Below are positions 53,770-58,996 of a stretch of DNA of 58,996 nt, piece after piece (within the stretch, counting starts at the first letter, position 1; the number at the start of each line of letters is the position of its first letter). The stretch is taken from positions 1 through 58,996 of the forward strand of contig NZ_JACZFS010000058.1 of assembly GCF_014904795.1 (NCBI RefSeq), given 5' to 3'. Source of the stretch: Nisaea nitritireducens (lineage in GTDB: Bacteria; Pseudomonadota; Alphaproteobacteria; Thalassobaculales; Thalassobaculaceae). Made by a program: the position numbers and the translations under genes. The notes under the pieces are model-generated. The model was not told the origin of the DNA and made no database searches. It worked only from the letters and a program-made list of their open reading frames with translations.

Positions 53770-55488
53770 TCAATTGATCACGCGGGGCAACCGTATGACG
53801 AACCGCGCGCCAATGACAGAGCCATCGACGCCGGTGCGGTTCTCCGCCCAGAGCCGACCGGAAGACGCCTCGACGATCTGCCTGGAGATGCTGAGGCCAA
53901 GACCGGAATGGGTGCCGAATTTCTCGCCCGTCGGCCGCTCCGAATAGAACCGGTCGAAGATGGCGTCGAGCTTGTTTTCGGGAATCCCCGGCCCGTCATC
54001 CTCAACCGTGATGATGACCTCGCGGCCATCCACCGGGTCCGCCCCCGCGGTCAGACGCACCGATCCGCGTTCGGGCGAGAAGGTAATCGCATTGGCCACC
54101 AGATTGCGGATCACCTGCACAAGACGGCTCTCGCTACCCCGGACGCGGAGATCGGTGGAGCCGTTCACGGTTGTCTCGACCCGCACGCCGTGGCTGTTGT
54201 CCGCGGCGTCATAGACTTCGGCCAGGGTTGCCAGGATCGCCGCCAGATCGACGGTCTCGGCGCCGGAGCGGGACAGTTCCGCATCGAGCCGGGAGGCTTC
54301 GGAGATGTCGCTGATCAACCGGTCGAGGCGCTGCACGTCGTCAAGCACGATCCCCATCAGCTTCTTCTGTTTTTCCGGATCCTGCACCCGCGCCGCCGTC
54401 TCCACAGCACTGCGCACAGAGGTCAGCGGATTCTTGATCTCATGGGCAACATCGGCGGCGAACCGGTCGATGGCGTCCATCCGTTGCCAGAGTGCCTCTG
54501 TCATTTCCCGCATCGCCCGGGCCAGATCGCCGATCTCGTCATCGCGACCTTCAAAGGCCGGGATCTCGGTCTCCCGGGTACGGTCACGGCGGATGCGCTC
54601 GGCGGCGGCAGCAAGCCGCTGAACCGGCCGGGTGATAGTGCCGGCAAGATAGAGCGACAACAGAATGGTGACGGCAAAGACAAAGGCGAACACGCTCAGG
54701 ATCTCGAACCGCACGTCCCGCATCGCCTTGTCGACCTCGTGGCCGTCGACACTCAGCATCAGGGCGCCAAGCACCTGCTTGTAGCGACGCACGGGCACGG
54801 CGGAGGTCAGGATAAGGCCGCCATCCGGGGCTGTCCTGACGGCCTGCGCCCGCAGCCCCCGCAATGCGTCGACAGCCTCCGGGTAATCTTGCGCCCGCTG
54901 GGCAGCCGTTTCCTTGTAACGCGGAAAGTCGCCGCGCCGGGGCAACCAGTTCACCAGCAAATCGTAGGCCGTATCGGCCCAGTGGCCGGGATCGAAGCCG
55001 GCCTCGCGCGGCGGCGCCAGAGGCCGGATCTGCACCACCCCGCCCGAGCGCCCGAAACTGTTGCTGTCAGCCATCAGGTGACCATCCGGCGCAAACAGGC
55101 GCAAGCGGGTGCCGAACTGGTCCGAGGCATGCCGCACCATGCGGCGTACCAGTTCCTTGGACAGTTGCGTTGCTTCGGAAAATTCAGGTTCGACAGCAAG
55201 CGCCGCGACACCCTTGGCAAAAATGCTGCCCTGGCGGGTCAGGGCCTCCAGTTCAGCCTCGATCAGGCTGTCCTGGTAGCGGTCCATATAGAGGAGGCCA
55301 AAGAGCGGGATCGCGACCGCGAACAGATTGATCGCCAGGATACGCAGCGTCAGTCCAGAAATTCTGGGCCTGCGGCGCGGGCTCTCCTCTGTCGCCGAGA
55401 TCTCCGGTTTCTGTGCGCTGTCAGTCGTCGTCTGCGGACGGCGCCATCTCAGAACGGCACGAAGCCCCTCCCCCCAGGACAGGCTCAT
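53770..55488 (-). CDS. chvG: ChvG/ExoS-type sensor histidine kinase
   Basis: 572 residues. The N-terminal cytoplasmic part is followed by a membrane helix ([26 protein letters not shown]), a periplasmic sensor region (about 70-245), a second membrane helix, a HAMP domain ([20 protein letters not shown]), phospho-accepting H349 in [16 protein letters not shown], and the ATP-binding domain ([39 protein letters not shown]). It senses envelope or acid stress and phosphorylates ChvI. Its start overlaps the chvI stop. Confidence 0.93.
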   Translation of the reverse strand: MSLSWGEGLRAVLRWRRPQTTTDSAQKPEISATEESPRRRPRISGLTLRILAINLFAVAIPLFGLLYMDRYQDSLIEAELEALTRQGSIFAKGVAALAVEPEFSEATQLSKELVRRMVRHASDQFGTRLRLFAPDGHLMADSNSFGRSGGVVQIRPLAPPREAGFDPGHWADTAYDLLVNWLPRRGDFPRYKETAAQRAQDYPEAVDALRGLRAQAVRTAPDGGLILTSAVPVRRYKQVLGALMLSVDGHEVDKAMRDVRFEILSVFAFVFAVTILLSLYLAGTITRPVQRLAAAAERIRRDRTRETEIPAFEGRDDEIGDLARAMREMTEALWQRMDAIDRFAADVAHEIKNPLTSVRSAVETAARVQDPEKQKKLMGIVLDDVQRLDRLISDISEASRLDAELSRSGAETVDLAAILATLAEVYDAADNSHGVRVETTVNGSTDLRVRGSESRLVQVIRNLVANAITFSPERGSVRLTAGADPVDGREVIITVEDDGPGIPENKLDAIFDRFYSERPTGEKFGTHSGLGLSISRQIVEASSGRLWAENRTGVDGSVIGARFVIRLPRVIN

Positions 55489-56204
55489 GCCGGGCCAGCG
55501 GCCACCAAGGCCGGGTCACGGTACCGGTAACCGACCCCGTACAGCGTCTCGATCTGCTCGAAATCGTCATCCACGCTCTTGAACTTCTTGCGGATGCGCT
55601 TGATGTGGCTGTCGATGGTCCGATCGTCCACATAGACCGCATCGCCATAGGCGGCGTCCATCAGCTGGTCCCTGTTCTTGACATGCCCGGGGCGGGTGGC
55701 GAGCGAACGCAGGATCAGGAACTCGGTCACGGTCAGTGGTACTGGCCGCCCCTTCCAGGCGCTGAGATGGCGCGAGCCGTCCATCATCAGATCGCCGCGC
55801 GCGAGCACGGAATCGCTGGCCGGATTGGCTTCGTCCTGGGCCAGCTCCTGACGCCGTAGCAGCGCCCGGATACGCTCGATGAGCAGACGCTGGGAGAACG
55901 GCTTGGTGATATAATCGTCCGCGCCCATCTTCAGGCCGAGCATCTCGTCCAGCTCGTCGTCCTTCGAGGTCAGGAAGATCACCGGCAGCGCGCTCTGGCG
56001 GCGCAGGCGCGACAACAGCTCCATGCCATCCATACGCGGCATCTTGATATCGAGAATGGCGAGATCCACCGGTCGCTGGGTCAACCCGCGCAGTGCCTCC
56101 TCACCGTCCTTGAAGGTGCGCACCTCGAAACCCTCGGCCTCAAGCGCGATGGAAACAGAGGTGAGAATATTCTGGTCGTCATCAACCAGCGCAATCGTAT
56201 TCAT
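55485..56204 (-). CDS. chvI: ChvI-type response regulator
   Basis: 239 residues. Receiver domain with acidic pocket D8-D10, phospho-acceptor D52 ([10 protein letters not shown]) and the conserved lysine (LTSKDD); OmpR-type winged-helix output domain ([34 protein letters not shown]). The start is at the ATG at 56204, since receiver homology begins there and AAAGGG precedes it. First gene of the minus-strand chvI-chvG-hprK-rapZ-EIIA-HPr-EI series. Confidence 0.94.
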   Translation of the reverse strand: MNTIALVDDDQNILTSVSIALEAEGFEVRTFKDGEEALRGLTQRPVDLAILDIKMPRMDGMELLSRLRRQSALPVIFLTSKDDELDEMLGLKMGADDYITKPFSQRLLIERIRALLRRQELAQDEANPASDSVLARGDLMMDGSRHLSAWKGRPVPLTVTEFLILRSLATRPGHVKNRDQLMDAAYGDAVYVDDRTIDSHIKRIRKKFKSVDDDFEQIETLYGVGYRYRDPALVAAGPA

Positions 56205-56459
56205 GTCTGCAACCCTTTCCGCCGGAGTACGGCGTCCCCGATTTTGCACATTTCTGCTCTCCGGGACCAGCCGGACCGGAACCTTCCTCTAACCCGCATA
56301 TGGGAATGGCGGTGGAATGAGGCAAAGCTGTGGCTTCCTCAAGGCATTGTTTCGGCGCGTGGTGAAAATATCGGCGGGGCACGACCATGCCGCTTGCATC
56401 ACGCCCGACGCTTCATTCTGATAGCCCCAACTCCCGCTAAAGATAAATGACAGGATGCG

Positions 56460-57203
56460 ATGAAGATGAGCGAAGCAGAAACCCGCGAGCTCTCCCCCGG
56501 AGCGCAAATCCGCTCCCTGATGCGCTCCCTCGACCGTGCGACGCTCTCCACCGGAATGGCGGGGAAGGATGGCTGGCCCTACGGCTCTCTCGTCATGGCC
56601 GCGGTCGATCAGGACGGTAGCCCGCTGCTGCTGCTGTCCGACCTCGCCGAGCATACGACGAACCTGAAAGCCGATCCCCGTGTCTCCCTGCTTTTCGACG
56701 GCACCGCCGGGCTCGCCGAACCTCTGACCGGCGCGCGTGCTTCCGTGCTTGGCCAGGTAGAGAAGATCGACGACGACCGCATGGCGGAACGCTATCTGCG
56801 TCGCCATCCGAGCGCCCGCATGTTCGCCGAATTCAAGGATTTCAACTTCTATCGGGTGAATGTCGAGCGGGCGCATATCGTCGCCGGGTTTGGCAAGATC
56901 CACTGGGTCGAGGCGGCGGATATCCTGTCCGAGCGGGCGCCGGAACTGGAAGAAGCGGAAGCCGGGATCGTCGCCCACATGAACGAGGATCACGCCGACG
57001 CGAACCAGCTCTATGCTTCTGTCCTGCTCGGCCGCGCCGGTGAGGGATGGGAAATGACGGGCTGCGATCCGGAAGGCTGCGACCTGCGGCTCGACGGCGA
57101 GGTTGCCCGGATCGATTACGATGCCCCCGTCCGCGATGCGGACGAAACCCGGAAGGCGCTCGTCGCCCTGGTGAAGCGAGCGCGGCAGAGTGACGCGGGC
57201 TAA
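56460..57203 (+). CDS. HugZ-like FMN-binding split-barrel protein with DUF2470
   Basis: 247 residues. The N-terminal pyridoxamine-phosphate-oxidase-like split barrel (LMRSLDRATLSTGMAGKDGWPYGSLVMAAVDQDGSPLLLLSDLAEHTTNLKADPRVSLLF) is followed by the DUF2470 domain (IVAHMNEDHADANQLYASVLLG). The same architecture is found in HugZ haem oxygenases and in related FMN-binding proteins, so haem degradation is possible but not shown. It is divergent from chvI and lies before pckA on the same strand. Confidence 0.82.
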   Translation: MKMSEAETRELSPGAQIRSLMRSLDRATLSTGMAGKDGWPYGSLVMAAVDQDGSPLLLLSDLAEHTTNLKADPRVSLLFDGTAGLAEPLTGARASVLGQVEKIDDDRMAERYLRRHPSARMFAEFKDFNFYRVNVERAHIVAGFGKIHWVEAADILSERAPELEEAEAGIVAHMNEDHADANQLYASVLLGRAGEGWEMTGCDPEGCDLRLDGEVARIDYDAPVRDADETRKALVALVKRARQSDAG

Positions 57204-57354
57204 TTGGCATTTTTTCGTGAAAACCTCCGCCCGGGCGGTTGCAATCGCTGAAACAGACCCGTAACAATTTCCGACCCGAGCGGAGCGGGGCCGTACAAAA
57301 GAGTTAAAAATTCCGCGCCGAGTCAGAAGAAGCTAGATCGAGGAAACGAGTCAC

Positions 57355-58959
57355 ATGGGCCAGGAACGATCCGCGCAGGATCTGGAACAGCACGGGCTGT
57401 TCAATCTCGGAACCGCTTACTGGAACCTCTCCGAAGCGGAACTTTACGAACATGCGATCCGCAATGACGAGGGCCAGATCGTCCCCGGCGGCGCGCTCGC
57501 GGTCGAGACCGGCAAACATACGGGCCGCTCTCCCAAGGACAAATTCATCGTCGACACACCGTCAGTGCACGACCAGATCAACTGGGGCTCGGTGAACCGG
57601 CCCTGCACGCCGGAACTGTTCGACGAAATGCACCGGCGTCTCGCCGGATACATGCAGAGCCGCGACTGCTACGTGCTCGACTGCTATGCCGGCGCCGACG
57701 AGGACTATCGCCTGCCGGTGCGCGTGGTGACCGAGACGGCCTGGCACAATCTCTTCGCCAAGAACATGTTCCGTCGCCCCGAGCGCAAGGAGCTCGACAC
57801 CTTCGAGCCGCAATTCACCGTGCTCCAGGCCCCCGGCCTGCAGGCTGCGGGCGAAGCGGACGGGCTGAATTCCGAGACCTTCATCCTGGTCAATTTCGAC
57901 AAGCGCCTCGTCGTCATCGGCGGCAGCTGGTACGCGGGCGAGATCAAGAAGTCGATCTTCGGCATCCTGAACCACCTGCTGCCCGACCGGAATGTCATGC
58001 CGATGCACTGCTCGGCGAACGTTGCGGAGAATGGCGACAGCGCCATCTTCTTCGGCCTCTCCGGCACCGGCAAGACGACCCTCTCCTCGGACGGAACCCG
58101 CATCCTGCTTGGCGATGACGAGCATGGCTGGTCCGACAAGGGCATCTTCAATTTCGAGGGTGGCTGCTACGCCAAGGTGATCCGCCTGTCCGAAGAAGCC
58201 GAGCCAGAAATCTACGCCGCCTCGCAGCGCTTCGGCACGGTGTTGGAAAACGTGGTCTACGATCAGGACACCCGGGAGATCGATTTCGACGACGGCAGCC
58301 TGACCGAGAACAGCCGCTCCTGTTATCCGATCCACTATATTCCGAACACGGACTTGTCCGGCACGGCGGCCCATCCGAAGCACATCATGATGCTGACGGC
58401 GGACGCGTTCGGCGTACTGCCGCCGATCTCCAAGCTGACGCCTGAACAGGCCATGTACCACTTCCTCTCAGGGTATACAGCCCGTGTGGCCGGGACGGAA
58501 AAAGGTCTCGGCAACGATCCGCAGGCGACCTTCTCCACCTGCTTCGGCGCGCCCTTCATGCCGCGCCATCCGAGCGTCTATGGCGAGATGCTGCGCGAGC
58601 GTATCGCCGAGCACGGCGCAACGTGCTGGCTGGTCAATACGGGCTGGCAGGGCGGCCGCGCCGGCTCCGGCGCCACGCGTATGGCAATCGCCTTCACCCG
58701 CGCCATGGTCCGGGCCGCACTCGCCGGCAAGCTGGACGACGTGCCGGTGAAACAGGAGCCGCATTTCGGCCTCTACATCCCGGAAAGCTGCCCGGGCGTG
58801 CCGTCGGAAGTGCTCGACCCGCGCAACAGCTGGGAAAACAAGGCTGGCTACGATGCCACCGCCTCCGAGCTCCGCGCCCGCTTCCAGGAAAACTTCCAGC
58901 AGTTCGAGCAATATGTCGAAGCTGCCGTGATCGAAGCAGGGGTCAAGGCCGCCGCGTAA
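57355..58959 (+). CDS. pckA: Phosphoenolpyruvate carboxykinase (ATP)
   Basis: 534 residues, full length. N-terminal TGRSPKDKFIVD, the GLSGTGKTTLSSD kinase loop (234-246), DDEHGWSDKGIFNFEGGCYAK, and the C-terminal INPRNSWENKAGYD-like segment identify the ATP-dependent enzyme. It converts oxaloacetate to PEP in gluconeogenesis. GAGGAA lies about ten bases before the ATG. Its product is the phosphate donor of the adjacent regulatory PTS. In related bacteria it lies opposite chvI and is a target of that pathway; regulation here is inferred from proximity. The final 37 bp of the window after the stop show no complete feature. Confidence 0.97.
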   Translation: MGQERSAQDLEQHGLFNLGTAYWNLSEAELYEHAIRNDEGQIVPGGALAVETGKHTGRSPKDKFIVDTPSVHDQINWGSVNRPCTPELFDEMHRRLAGYMQSRDCYVLDCYAGADEDYRLPVRVVTETAWHNLFAKNMFRRPERKELDTFEPQFTVLQAPGLQAAGEADGLNSETFILVNFDKRLVVIGGSWYAGEIKKSIFGILNHLLPDRNVMPMHCSANVAENGDSAIFFGLSGTGKTTLSSDGTRILLGDDEHGWSDKGIFNFEGGCYAKVIRLSEEAEPEIYAASQRFGTVLENVVYDQDTREIDFDDGSLTENSRSCYPIHYIPNTDLSGTAAHPKHIMMLTADAFGVLPPISKLTPEQAMYHFLSGYTARVAGTEKGLGNDPQATFSTCFGAPFMPRHPSVYGEMLRERIAEHGATCWLVNTGWQGGRAGSGATRMAIAFTRAMVRAALAGKLDDVPVKQEPHFGLYIPESCPGVPSEVLDPRNSWENKAGYDATASELRARFQENFQQFEQYVEAAVIEAGVKAAA

Positions 58960-58996
58960 GCGCGACAGTTCATCAATTTATCGAAAGGGCGCCCCC

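Overview
This window is a stretch of GC-rich (about 60-65%) chromosome that looks like an alphaproteobacterium, most likely of the Rhodospirillales. The argument is the combination of ChvG/ChvI, a short catalytic-domain-only HPr kinase, RapZ, a permease-less PTS (EIIA-Man, HPr, EI) and ATP-type PEP carboxykinase in one neighbourhood, a trifunctional PutA, and a soluble globin-coupled chemoreceptor with a PilZ domain. The genus cannot be fixed from sequence reading alone. No rRNA, tRNA or CRISPR was recognised.

Layout. 1-6.5 kb: metabolic genes (SDR, cupin, GNAT, GltS-type glutamate carrier, glutathione-dependent formaldehyde dehydrogenase, and an SDR / mandelate-racemase-like pair) interspersed with a family of palindromic intergenic repeats. 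A ~400 bp direct duplication of the dehydrogenase 3' end brackets gltS. 6.5-24.5 kb: putA with a candidate self-operator, a PQQ-type sugar dehydrogenase, the globin-MCP-PilZ receptor, a trypsin-like protease, several small membrane proteins, an AsmA protein, a TrmA/RlmD-type RNA methyltransferase, and a copper-chaperone pair.

24.5-43.5 kb: a compact tailed-phage-like element. It has an S24 repressor, a control region, terminase subunits, a DUF4055 portal, a scaffold-like protein, a P22-type coat, head-tail connectors, a tail tube, a tail-assembly chaperone with an evident -1 frameshift site, a tape measure, tail-tip proteins and three tiny membrane or exported proteins. I see no integrase, replication gene, prohead protease or recognisable endolysin, so it is either a remnant or a domesticated particle-producing cassette. 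A chemotaxis phosphatase gene (cheZ) sits between portal and scaffold. It has its own promoter, a palindromic operator built from the ATCGGA half-site that recurs in the element's control region, and its own terminator. That is the most striking feature of the window.

43.5-59 kb: ordinary chromosome. It carries DUF3108, ahcY, two aminotransferases, a RES/Xre toxin-antitoxin pair with a clear autoregulatory promoter, and the regulatory PTS block (ptsI, HPr, EIIA-Man, rapZ, hprK, chvG, chvI, all on the minus strand), followed by a HugZ-like protein and pckA on the plus strand. In that block PEP/PTS phosphorylation, HPr-Ser phosphorylation, envelope two-component signalling and gluconeogenic PEP production are physically adjacent.
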